A stretch of DNA of 64,000 nt from Alteromonas sp. MMG017. Lineage in GTDB: Bacteria; Pseudomonadota; Gammaproteobacteria; Enterobacterales; Alteromonadaceae. Position numbers and translations under genes: made by a program. The stretch spans positions 186,001 to 250,000 of the forward strand of contig NZ_JAGJDY010000003.1 of the NCBI RefSeq assembly GCF_018100795.1, read 5' to 3'. Below are positions 9,413 through 17,500 of the stretch, in pieces (position 1 is the stretch's first letter; every line of letters starts with the position of its first letter). The notes beneath the pieces were generated by a model. That model was not told the origin of the DNA, did no database searches, and worked only from the letters and a program-made list of their open reading frames with translations.

Positions 9413-10588
9413 ATGCGCTTACGTTTCACATTTTGGCTGTTAACGTTATTGACGTTAAGTCTTCACTCCAACGGCAGTGAGGCGTCTACACCACTTTATA
9501 TTGGTATAGATGCTGACTTTTCGGCTGTCGCCGTGGACGGTGGTGTAGCCATTAAACGAGGCGTTGAACTTGCGGTAGATGAAATTAATAAAAAAGGGGG
9601 CTTGCTAGGCCGTCCAGTTGATATCCTCTTAAAAGATCATAGAGGCAACCCTGCCCGCGGTATTCACAATATTAAACAGCTCGCCACCAACAGCGATTTA
9701 ATCGCGGTAATAGGAGGCGTACATACCCCTGTGGCATTAGCCGAACTTGAGACTATTCATCAACTTAACTTGCTTTATCTTGTTCCTTGGGCGGCGGGTA
9801 CGCAAGTGGTAGACAACCAATATACTCCTAATAATGTATTTCGCGTGTCAGTCCGTGACGCCGAGGCAGGAAAAGTACTAATCCAGCATGCTGCTGCTCG
9901 CGGTATTAAACGTGTTGCACTCGTTTTAGAGCGTACTGGGTGGGGGCGCTCTAATGAGGCATCGCTAATCTTAGCTGCGGCCGAAGTGGGGCTCACTATA
10001 ACCACTACCCGCTGGATTAACTGGCAACAGAAGAAATTTGAAGAAGATATATCTGCTATCAAGTCAGACAAAGCAGAAGCCATCATTTTAGTTGCAAATG
10101 CACCTGAAGGTGCGGTGGTAGTGAACGAATTAGCCGCCCAAAACCTCACAGCTTTACCTGTTATTTCCCATTGGGGCATTGCTTCAGGCAACTTTATAGA
10201 GCGTTTACATGTAGAGCCCGACTTGCTGAATTTATCGGTCTTGCAAACCTTTCACTTTGATTATCAAAAGCACATAAAAGCCCAGCAATTGTTAGAGGCT
10301 TATCACAGCAAATATGGCTTAATTGATCCTGAAGCTATTCACGCGGTTACAGGCATTGCGCACGCGTATGACCTTGTCAATATGCTAGCATTAGCGGTAA
10401 CAAAAGCGGGTACCACTGATGTAGATGCGCTACGAAACACTTTAGAAGACTTAGGTACTTTCGACGGTGTATTGAAAACTTATGACCCTGCATTTACCCC
10501 CACACAGCATGACGCATTAATGGCTAAGGACTATTTTATGGCTTCATTTGATAAAAAAGGTAACTTGGTCGTTCTGGAAAATCAGTAA
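9413..10588 (+). CDS. periplasmic substrate-binding protein, Peripla_BP_6 (LivK/urea-type) family
   Basis: 391 residues. Residues 1 to about 24 form a signal peptide (FTFWLLTLLTLSL). A type I periplasmic-binding fold follows: YIGIDADFSA, GGVAIKRGVELAVDEINKKGG near residues 43-63, GRPVDILLKDHRGNP, then VIGGVHTPVALAE. No ABC permease or ATPase gene lies near. Instead its stop codon overlaps by one base the start of a hybrid histidine kinase (TAATG), so the two are translationally coupled. The likely role is ligand capture and presentation to the kinase's periplasmic domain rather than import; this is inference. Ligand is unknown (family members bind amino acids, amides or urea). No lipobox cysteine is seen, so it should be a soluble periplasmic protein. 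Confidence 0.9.
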   Translation: MRLRFTFWLLTLLTLSLHSNGSEASTPLYIGIDADFSAVAVDGGVAIKRGVELAVDEINKKGGLLGRPVDILLKDHRGNPARGIHNIKQLATNSDLIAVIGGVHTPVALAELETIHQLNLLYLVPWAAGTQVVDNQYTPNNVFRVSVRDAEAGKVLIQHAAARGIKRVALVLERTGWGRSNEASLILAAAEVGLTITTTRWINWQQKKFEEDISAIKSDKAEAIILVANAPEGAVVVNELAAQNLTALPVISHWGIASGNFIERLHVEPDLLNLSVLQTFHFDYQKHIKAQQLLEAYHSKYGLIDPEAIHAVTGIAHAYDLVNMLALAVTKAGTTDVDALRNTLEDLGTFDGVLKTYDPAFTPTQHDALMAKDYFMASFDKKGNLVVLENQ

Positions 10589-13458
10589 TGCAATTCCAGC
10601 CACCACCGCTTAGAAAGCGCTTATTAACCAGTATGTTGCCCCGCTTGTTCGGGTTAATTTTAATTGTAGCGTTAATGCTTTTTGCGTTTACCTTCTTTTT
10701 TGCCAAGCAGCAAATTGAGAGCGTTCAAAAACAGTCTATTGAAGGCTTAAAACATGATCTTTCTTTCATCGTTAACGATACCACTCGGCAGTTATCTGAC
10801 CTTGCATCTAACGATATTATTATCAATTCACTGGTGGATTTAGAACAGCGGGATAATTACCTCCCTATGTTCTTTAGATCGTTAAAGTTAACCCAAACCC
10901 GTAATGTAGAATTTGCGTTATACGACTTTTCCGGCGAAATGGTTATTCAGAAAAATTGGAGTCATTCTATTTCTGAAAAACTAGATACTGCATGGCAGCA
11001 AAAGACCCTTGGCGCGTCGCTATCATTTTCTTCAATCACCCAAAATGGGGTGCTTTTTTCAGTTCCTGTTTTGCTAGGCGGTGCAGCAGAAGGTGCGTTA
11101 GTCATGTATGTGGAAAGCCTTCAAGCCTTACTAGCTCCCTACCCTAGACTAACCAACCAAATCGTTACTGAAGAAAATGGATTAGTACTTTTCAGCAGTG
11201 ATCCTGAATTTATCCTTCCCGGCACCCCGTTTAGTGATGTGGATACCATGGGCTATGTATTGCAGGACTCTCGCTATCAGAACTTAACTCTGTATAGCAT
11301 TAAACCTATAGGCAACGCCCTTAAAGGTTTGTATTGGTTAGCACTACTCATGTTGGCCATTATTGTCGGTATTATCTTAGTTAACTTTCACATGATTCGT
11401 ACCACGGCGCTGCTTGCTGAGAACACCCTGTCAGCCCTTTATAAAGACATTGTAAATCGTATTAAAGATACCGATATTCAAGAGCCAGTGGTTGTAGAAG
11501 AGGCCCGAGAATTAGCCAATATTCGCAGTGCATTTGATACGTTAATATCAGACCTTGCAGAGATGTCGTTATCAAATGAACAGTTTTCTAATGTTATTGA
11601 TTCGATGGGGGATATGCTCTTAGTGGTAGATGAAAACCATCGCGTGATGTTAAGCAACAAACGGTTCGATGTTTTTTGTGAAGATCAGTACGGAGAGCGT
11701 GAGGGTACGGTTAAGTACATACTCAACAAGCTCATTAATAAATCTTCTGGGGAGTTAAAACATTTCTCGGTCGAAGATGGACTAGAAAAGCATATTAAAT
11801 GGACCAATACGCCACTTGAAGATGCGAACCATAACATCAAAGGCGCTATTTTCGTCGGGGTTGATTATAGCACCCAGCGCTCCCTAGAAAGTCATGTGCA
11901 AATTCTTAATCACGCCATGGATGAAGCCACTGTTTCTATTATTATCGCTGATATCAAACGTACAGGTCAGCCCACTATTTATGTGAACAATGCGTTCAGC
12001 CGGCTTACAGGGCACAATAAAGAAGATATTATTGGCAAAAATTGTAGGCTTATGCAGGGTGAGGGCACAGATAGTCATACCACCATGCTGATCCGCAAAG
12101 CGATTGCAAACCGTGAACCCGTTGAAACCACAATACTTAACTACCGTAAAGACGGTACGTCTTTCTACAACAGGCTTATACTTACTCCTGTAAAGTCTGG
12201 AGGCGAAGTCACCCACTATATTGGTTTCCAACAAGACGTGACACAACAGCGACAAGCCGAGCGTTATTTACAAGATGCGAAGCAAAAGGCGGAAGAGTCA
12301 GCGCATATGAAGTCTGGTTTCCTTGCCAGTATGAGCCATGAAATACGTACTCCTATTCACGGTATTTCTGGGGTACTGCAGTTGCTATCGAACTCCCCAC
12401 TGAACGACGAGCAAAAGCACTACCTCTCGCTTGCTAATTTTAGTATTCAAGGCCTGCTGCACATCGTCAATGACATTCTTGATTTCTCTAAAATTGAAGC
12501 TGGGCAACTTCAAATAGATGACCAACCTTTCGATTTATTAGAAACCCTAGAAAGCTTGCAGTCGCAATACGCCATTTTGTGTCAAGAAAAAGGGCTTCGC
12601 CTTCATTTTCATTTTAACCTTCAAGGTTTTCATGTGGTCATTGGAGACTCGGTTCGCTTCCGGCAAATTCTCTCTAATTTGATTGGCAACGCAGTTAAAT
12701 TCACCGAGAAGGGTGAAATTGACGTCACTACCACCTTAGAACATACCAATGGCGACAAGCTTCGCTTGACCTGCGCAGTCAAAGATTCGGGGATAGGTAT
12801 CGCAAAAGAAAAACAAGCAGGGATTTTTGAGGTCTTTACCCAAGAAGACCTGTCTACAACTCGCAAATTTGGTGGCACGGGGCTTGGCCTTTCTATTAGT
12901 AAACAGTTGTGTGAGCTTATGGATGGTGAAATTCGTTTAGAAAGTGAAAAAGGCGAAGGGAGTACTTTCACTTTCAACATTATGCTAAAAGAGGGTGACG
13001 ATAGCTTAGTAGCGCCCCAGCGAAGTGCGGCTCATAGCCACAATACCGCAACACAAAAACGTAAAATTCTTATTGTTGAAGATAATGATATCAACCAAGT
13101 CATTGTGAAACAGCATTTAAGCGGCCACAAAACCTTGAGTGCGAAATCAGGTATTGAAGCATTAGAAGCCTTAAAGAAAATGAAAGTGACTTTTGATTTA
13201 ATATTGATGGACTGCCAAATGCCTGACATGGATGGCTTTGAAGCAACCCGTCGAATACGTCGCGGTGAAGCTGGCGAGCGGTATGTGAATGCCCCCATCA
13301 TTGCACTAACAGCGAATGCCATGAAAGGTGACAGAGAAGACTGTTTTAACGCCGGCATGAACGACTATTTAAGTAAGCCCTTCGACATTCAAGACCTACT
13401 AGAAAAAGTAAACTACTGGGCTGAAAAGAGCACCGAAGCCAAATTACAGCTTAGCTGA
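10588..13458 (+). CDS. hybrid sensor histidine kinase with periplasmic sensor, PAS and LOV domains and receiver
   Basis: 956 residues. In order: TM1 (about 19-39), periplasmic sensor region (40-245), TM2 (about 248-270), linker helices, PAS-like domain (330-430), LOV-type PAS (440-552), HisKA with SMSHEIRTPIHG (His584), HATPase with NAVKFTEKG (Asn701), DSGIGI and GGTGLGLSI, then a receiver domain (825-945) with acidic EDND, phospho-acceptor Asp875 in LMDCQMPD and Lys930. The LOV segment carries GKNCRLMQ with the flavin-adduct cysteine (Cys486), NYRKDG (Asn518), FYNRL (Asn528) and GFQQD (Gln548/549), which are the FMN-binding and photochemical residues. It should therefore sense blue light as well as a periplasmic cue. 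No HPt domain or cognate response regulator is encoded here. Coupled to the binding-protein gene; a GGDEF-EAL gene follows by 156 bases. Confidence 0.94.
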   Translation: MQFQPPPLRKRLLTSMLPRLFGLILIVALMLFAFTFFFAKQQIESVQKQSIEGLKHDLSFIVNDTTRQLSDLASNDIIINSLVDLEQRDNYLPMFFRSLKLTQTRNVEFALYDFSGEMVIQKNWSHSISEKLDTAWQQKTLGASLSFSSITQNGVLFSVPVLLGGAAEGALVMYVESLQALLAPYPRLTNQIVTEENGLVLFSSDPEFILPGTPFSDVDTMGYVLQDSRYQNLTLYSIKPIGNALKGLYWLALLMLAIIVGIILVNFHMIRTTALLAENTLSALYKDIVNRIKDTDIQEPVVVEEARELANIRSAFDTLISDLAEMSLSNEQFSNVIDSMGDMLLVVDENHRVMLSNKRFDVFCEDQYGEREGTVKYILNKLINKSSGELKHFSVEDGLEKHIKWTNTPLEDANHNIKGAIFVGVDYSTQRSLESHVQILNHAMDEATVSIIIADIKRTGQPTIYVNNAFSRLTGHNKEDIIGKNCRLMQGEGTDSHTTMLIRKAIANREPVETTILNYRKDGTSFYNRLILTPVKSGGEVTHYIGFQQDVTQQRQAERYLQDAKQKAEESAHMKSGFLASMSHEIRTPIHGISGVLQLLSNSPLNDEQKHYLSLANFSIQGLLHIVNDILDFSKIEAGQLQIDDQPFDLLETLESLQSQYAILCQEKGLRLHFHFNLQGFHVVIGDSVRFRQILSNLIGNAVKFTEKGEIDVTTTLEHTNGDKLRLTCAVKDSGIGIAKEKQAGIFEVFTQEDLSTTRKFGGTGLGLSISKQLCELMDGEIRLESEKGEGSTFTFNIMLKEGDDSLVAPQRSAAHSHNTATQKRKILIVEDNDINQVIVKQHLSGHKTLSAKSGIEALEALKKMKVTFDLILMDCQMPDMDGFEATRRIRRGEAGERYVNAPIIALTANAMKGDREDCFNAGMNDYLSKPFDIQDLLEKVNYWAEKSTEAKLQLS

Positions 13459-13614
13459 TTCACCTCCTTCTTATCCTCTAAAATAATATGCACTTTGAAT
13501 AGGGTAGATTTGTCGTCTATCCTATTTACACACATCAAAAAATTAACTTATTGATAGTAAATACCGTTAAGCAGCAATAGCTTAATATCAATACTTAATG
13601 AACCCTTGGTAAAC

Positions 13615-15504
13615 ATGACTCACACCGTTGAAATTAAAGCAGGTCAACAAGAAATGTTGGCAGTGCGATACCGACGCCGCTATAGGCTCTGTCAAGTTTT
13701 AACCATATTAGGCATTATTTTCTTATTTGCGTTAGGGAGTTTTAGCTTAGTCGACGGCGCCGAAGTCCTAGGTACTATATTAATCGTCAACGCCTTGGTC
13801 GGCTTACTCAATATTTATTTATTAAAACGTACCGGCAATGTTGAGCGTGCAGCCTCTATTCTAAGTGGCATTCTTTTCTTCTTATCAATGAGCTTAATCA
13901 TTACAGGCGGTAAACACAATACAGGGATGCTGTGGGTTTACCCTATTGTTGCCATCAATCTATTTATCAATCGCTTTTGGCCGGCTGTATTTTGGTTTGT
14001 GATTTTCAGTGTAGCCAGTATTTTACTGCTATTTACGCCTGCTTCTATTTTGTTGATGACTAACTACTCATTCGTAGAAGCAATTCGGTTCATTCTAACC
14101 ATGTTGGCTCTAAATGCCATTTGCTTGGCCGCCTTGCGGTCAGAGGAGCAAGCTTATAAAACGATTATGCAATTGCATGATGATGATATTCGCAAGATGG
14201 CTTATTACGACACGTTGACAGGCCTTCCCAATCGGTGGAGCTTTAAAACTAATCTAGAACGCCTCTTGTCCCGAGCAGAGAAAGATAAACAACGCGTTGG
14301 CTTATTGTATATTGACCTAGACAATTTTAAGCAGGTGAATGACCAATACGGCCATGAAGCAGGCGATAGACTATTACTTGAGTTCAGTGAACGACTTTGG
14401 GAAGAAATCCGCCCTACTGATCAGCTGCTAAAGCCGCAGACAGAAAGCCTAGCAAGGCTAGCAGGTGATGAATTTGTTGTGCTATTGCCCAATATTAAAG
14501 CCCCTCTTGATGCCAGTGTGGTGGCAACACGTATTCTTAATATTTTCGACAGCGGTTTTGAAGTTGATGACGTCATACATATGATATATGCCAGTATTGG
14601 CATTGCCGTGTATCCCGATGATGCCTGCGATCCTTCCACGTTACTTCATCATGCCGATGCAGCAATGTACGACGCAAAACATAACGGTCGTAATTGCTTT
14701 AAATTTTTCACTCAAAATATAGCCGATACGCTACGCCAACGACAACAAATTGAGAAAGGCTTAAGACAGGCTTTAAATGAAGCACATTTTTCTTTAGTTT
14801 ATATGCCAATATTCGACTGTAAAGATAACAGCATAGTCGCGGTTGAAGTACTGCTACGCTGTCAAAGCCCTGAGTTAGAGGGGGTTGGTCCTGACGACTT
14901 TATACCGGTTGCGGAAGCTACCGGCCTTATCAAAGAAATTGATTTATGGGTGATTGAAAATGCTTTTCAAGCACTAGCAACTCTGCAAAAAGAACATCTA
15001 TTTAAGGGACAGATTTGCATAAACATTTCAGGGGTGGAGTTGCATAACGACGCATTTCCCGCACAGGTAAAAAACCTATTAGAGCGTTATAGCATTGCCC
15101 CAGAAAGTGTAGAGCTTGAGGTTACGGAGACCGCATTTGTAGCCGACGATGTGAGTGCTTTAGAAACCCTTAAAGCACTGAATGAATTAGGGGTGTCTTT
15201 AGCACTCGATGATTTTGGCACAGGCTATACGGCATTTAGTCAGTTAATACATTACCCTGCTGACTGTCTGAAAATTGACCGCTCTTTTGTTAACGATCTT
15301 TTTTCGGAACGCGAAGCTCGCAATAAGATGGTGATGATTATTCAAAATTTGGCAAAGCTTTACGATCTTCGCGTTATTGCCGAAGGCGTTGAAACTGAAG
15401 CGCAGATGACATATCTACGAGAAAACGGCTGTGACTGGGCACAAGGATATTATTTATCGCGCCCGTTACCTTGGGATAACTTACTCGAATTATTGAGCGC
15501 TTGA
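13615..15504 (+). CDS. membrane-bound GGDEF-EAL protein (c-di-GMP turnover)
   Basis: 629 residues from the ATG at 13615; a TTG three codons earlier is possible. Residues about 25-175 form five or six membrane segments. The GGDEF domain (about 190-365) has DTLTGLPNR, IDLDNFKQVND and the variant active-site motif AGDEF at 283-287. The EAL domain (about 375-629) has EVLLR at 411-415 in place of EALLR, with ExTE in LEVTETAF, DDFGTGYTAFSQL, KIDRSFV and AEGVET all kept. The phosphodiesterase half looks intact. AGDEF cyclases have been reported active, so either or both activities are possible. It lacks the usual RxxD inhibitory site just before AGDEF. Position behind the LOV kinase suggests a shared signalling role, though the 156-base gap allows its own promoter. 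Confidence 0.92.
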   Translation: MTHTVEIKAGQQEMLAVRYRRRYRLCQVLTILGIIFLFALGSFSLVDGAEVLGTILIVNALVGLLNIYLLKRTGNVERAASILSGILFFLSMSLIITGGKHNTGMLWVYPIVAINLFINRFWPAVFWFVIFSVASILLLFTPASILLMTNYSFVEAIRFILTMLALNAICLAALRSEEQAYKTIMQLHDDDIRKMAYYDTLTGLPNRWSFKTNLERLLSRAEKDKQRVGLLYIDLDNFKQVNDQYGHEAGDRLLLEFSERLWEEIRPTDQLLKPQTESLARLAGDEFVVLLPNIKAPLDASVVATRILNIFDSGFEVDDVIHMIYASIGIAVYPDDACDPSTLLHHADAAMYDAKHNGRNCFKFFTQNIADTLRQRQQIEKGLRQALNEAHFSLVYMPIFDCKDNSIVAVEVLLRCQSPELEGVGPDDFIPVAEATGLIKEIDLWVIENAFQALATLQKEHLFKGQICINISGVELHNDAFPAQVKNLLERYSIAPESVELEVTETAFVADDVSALETLKALNELGVSLALDDFGTGYTAFSQLIHYPADCLKIDRSFVNDLFSEREARNKMVMIIQNLAKLYDLRVIAEGVETEAQMTYLRENGCDWAQGYYLSRPLPWDNLLELLSA

Positions 15505-15546
15505 AGGAATGGTAAGTGAAACAAGCGCTTCACTTACGAAAAAAAG

Positions 15547-15894
15547 GTGGAGTTGGCCGATAAGCCGGGTTCTGTCGTGGGCAACCATTCCTCTAGATCA
15601 GCAATTACTCACTGATTCAAGCAACCTACCCGATCCCCATGCGGGCCACACGTTAAGGGATCCTATTTGGTCTTGCTCCGGGTGGAGTTTACCTTGCCAC
15701 AACCTGTTACCAGGTGTGCGGTGCGCTCTTACCGCACCCTTTCAGCCTTACCGGCCATTGCTGGCGTAGGCGGTCTTCTCTCTGCTGCACTTGTCGTCGG
15801 CTCGCGCCGCCCAGACGTTATCTGGCACCCTGCCCTTTGGAGCCCGGACTTTCCTCCCCTTTCTTACGAAAGCGGCGATTGCCTGGCCAACTCC
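15547..15894 (-). ncRNA. rnpB: RNase P RNA (catalytic subunit M1-type RNA)
   Basis: On the minus strand the RNA begins GGAGTTGGCCAGGCAATCGC and carries GAGGAAAGTCCGGGCTCC, then AGGGCAGGGTGCC, ending ACAGAACCCGGCTTATCGG. These are the universally conserved blocks of bacterial RNase P RNA, which matures tRNA 5' ends. The first ten bases pair with the last (GGAGTTGGCC with GGCCAACTCC, helix P1). A TAGAAT -10-like box lies just upstream (15901-15906), and a run of seven T follows the 3' end (15539-15545 on the opposite strand as A). Length about 348 nt, somewhat below E. coli's 377. ORFs across this interval are artefacts. Confidence 0.97.
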
Positions 15895-15947
15895 GCGGCG
15901 CATTCTACATGAAGATGGCCTATTTAGCGACAATCACTTGGCAGCTT

Positions 15948-17408
15948 TTAAGTATCGCCGTAAAAGCAGGTCTCTACGATGTTTTTATCCAGCAGTTTTG
16001 TGATGACAAAAACCTGATCTTCTGCCTGTAATACCGTGCTTCCTTTGGGAATAAGCGTACTTTCACCACGGGCGACTAACGCCACAACAGTATCTTCGGG
16101 TAACCCCAACTCTGAAATACTTTTGCCTGTTGAGGCAGACATAGAGTGAAGCACTATTTCAATGAGCTCCCGTTTATCTTTTGCCACTTTAACGATTTCT
16201 AGCGTATTCGACTCCCCCCGAGGATTATCGAGTACTAAACCTAATTTACGTGCGGCAAAGGGTAAACTTGACCCTTGTAGCAAGGCTGAAATCATCACAA
16301 TGAAAAATACCACATTAAAAATAAGCTCAGCGCTGGGTAATTCAAAAATTAGCGGAAAAATAGCCAAGATTATAGGCACAGAACCACGAAGCCCTACCCA
16401 AGAAATAAGCACCGAGGCTTTAAATGAAAACCGGCTTAATAATAACAATGGCATTGCCACCAGCGGCCGAGCCACAAAAATAAGCACTACCGCAATTAAC
16501 AAGCCTTCTTTCCATGTGTGTAAAAGTTCAGAAGGCGTTACCAGCAAGCCTAAAATAACGAACATTGCAATTTGACTTAGCCACGCTAGGCCATCAATGA
16601 ATACAAAGGTATTTCGTTGATAGGAAAATCGGCTATTACCTACGATTACGCCGGTAATAAACGTCGCCAAAAAGCCGCTGCCATTTAAGTTCGCCGCTAA
16701 ACCAAAGGCCAACACCCCAAACAACATAACGAATACGGGATATAAACCTATTGCCATAAGGGTTACGCGCCTAAATAGCGCCACCGCTAAGCCCCCTACC
16801 ACGGCACCTGTAATTGCACCCACCCCCATTTGGCTGGCAAACAACAGGGCTAATTCTGACGCCTTTGTACTGCTATCTTGAATAAGGGTGATAAGACCAA
16901 CCGTGAGGAATATGGCCATTGGATCGTTTGATGCACTTTCCAGCTCTAGGGTTGCTTTTAGTCTTGATGGAATAGAAATACCCGCATTACGAAGTACAGA
17001 GAATACGGCCGCCGCATCGGTAGAACCGACAATGGCACCAAGCAATAATCCCAGATAAAGGGGCAAGTCGAGAATATACATGGCCGCTACACCCGTTATT
17101 GCCGCGGTACCAACCACGCCAAAAGAGGCGAGTAATGCAGCAGGCTTCCACGCCCGCCTAATAGACTTCTTTGAAGTTTGAAGCCCACCGTCAAATAGAA
17201 TGAGGATAAGTGCGAAGGTTCCTATGGAATGGGCGGCATCGGCATTGTCAAAAGAAATTCGACCGATACCATCTTCACCAGCAAGCATACCCACCCCCAA
17301 AAAAAGAACGAGTACAGGTACACCAAAACGAGGAGACAGTTTGCTGACCAACACGCCGAAAATGGCTAATAAAGCACTGAGTAGAATGATGTGGTCTACG
17401 GCAAACAC
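15948..17408 (-). CDS. nhaP2: K+/H+ (or Na+/H+) antiporter, CPA1 / NhaP2 (CvrA)-like, with TrkA-C domain
   Basis: 486 residues. The first 390 or so form about 12 hydrophobic segments with the CPA-type ESASNDPMAIFLT motif, whose Asn-Asp pair sits in the ion site, and LILFDGGLQ. After a charged linker (about 395-410), residues 415-480 form a TrkA-C/RCK_C domain (ISELGLPEDTVVALVARGE ... LQAEDQVFVITK). This architecture matches NhaP2/CvrA, inner-membrane antiporters for potassium and cell-volume control. E. coli CvrA is longer (578) with an extra C-terminal domain, absent here. Ion specificity cannot be read. It lies between the secDF gene and rnpB on the same strand, with 92 bases to secDF. Confidence 0.9.
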   Translation of the reverse strand: MFAVDHIILLSALLAIFGVLVSKLSPRFGVPVLVLFLGVGMLAGEDGIGRISFDNADAAHSIGTFALILILFDGGLQTSKKSIRRAWKPAALLASFGVVGTAAITGVAAMYILDLPLYLGLLLGAIVGSTDAAAVFSVLRNAGISIPSRLKATLELESASNDPMAIFLTVGLITLIQDSSTKASELALLFASQMGVGAITGAVVGGLAVALFRRVTLMAIGLYPVFVMLFGVLAFGLAANLNGSGFLATFITGVIVGNSRFSYQRNTFVFIDGLAWLSQIAMFVILGLLVTPSELLHTWKEGLLIAVVLIFVARPLVAMPLLLLSRFSFKASVLISWVGLRGSVPIILAIFPLIFELPSAELIFNVVFFIVMISALLQGSSLPFAARKLGLVLDNPRGESNTLEIVKVAKDKRELIEIVLHSMSASTGKSISELGLPEDTVVALVARGESTLIPKGSTVLQAEDQVFVITKLLDKNIVETCFYGDT

Positions 17409-17462
17409 AAGTTATCTCCTTCTAACATAATAGTATTGAAGTATATAGATGAAATGGGCAAA

Positions 17463-17477
17463 GCGGTATTTTACCGC
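17463..17477 (-). terminator. weak hairpin after secDF
   Basis: A 6-bp stem GCGGTA / TACCGC with a three-base loop lies about 25 bases past the secDF stop and is followed on the minus strand by TTTG only. It may be an attenuator or weak terminator; the T-tract is poor. Confidence 0.4.
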
Positions 17478-17500
17478 CCTACCTATTTCGATTTAAGCAC

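Noticed and set aside
9413..10588. Binding protein as part of an ABC importer
   Set aside because: No permease or ATPase gene lies on either side; the downstream partner is a kinase.
15509..16031. Several open frames on both strands
   Set aside because: They fall across the RNase P RNA gene and its promoter; the conserved RNA blocks explain the sequence and none of the frames looks like a protein.
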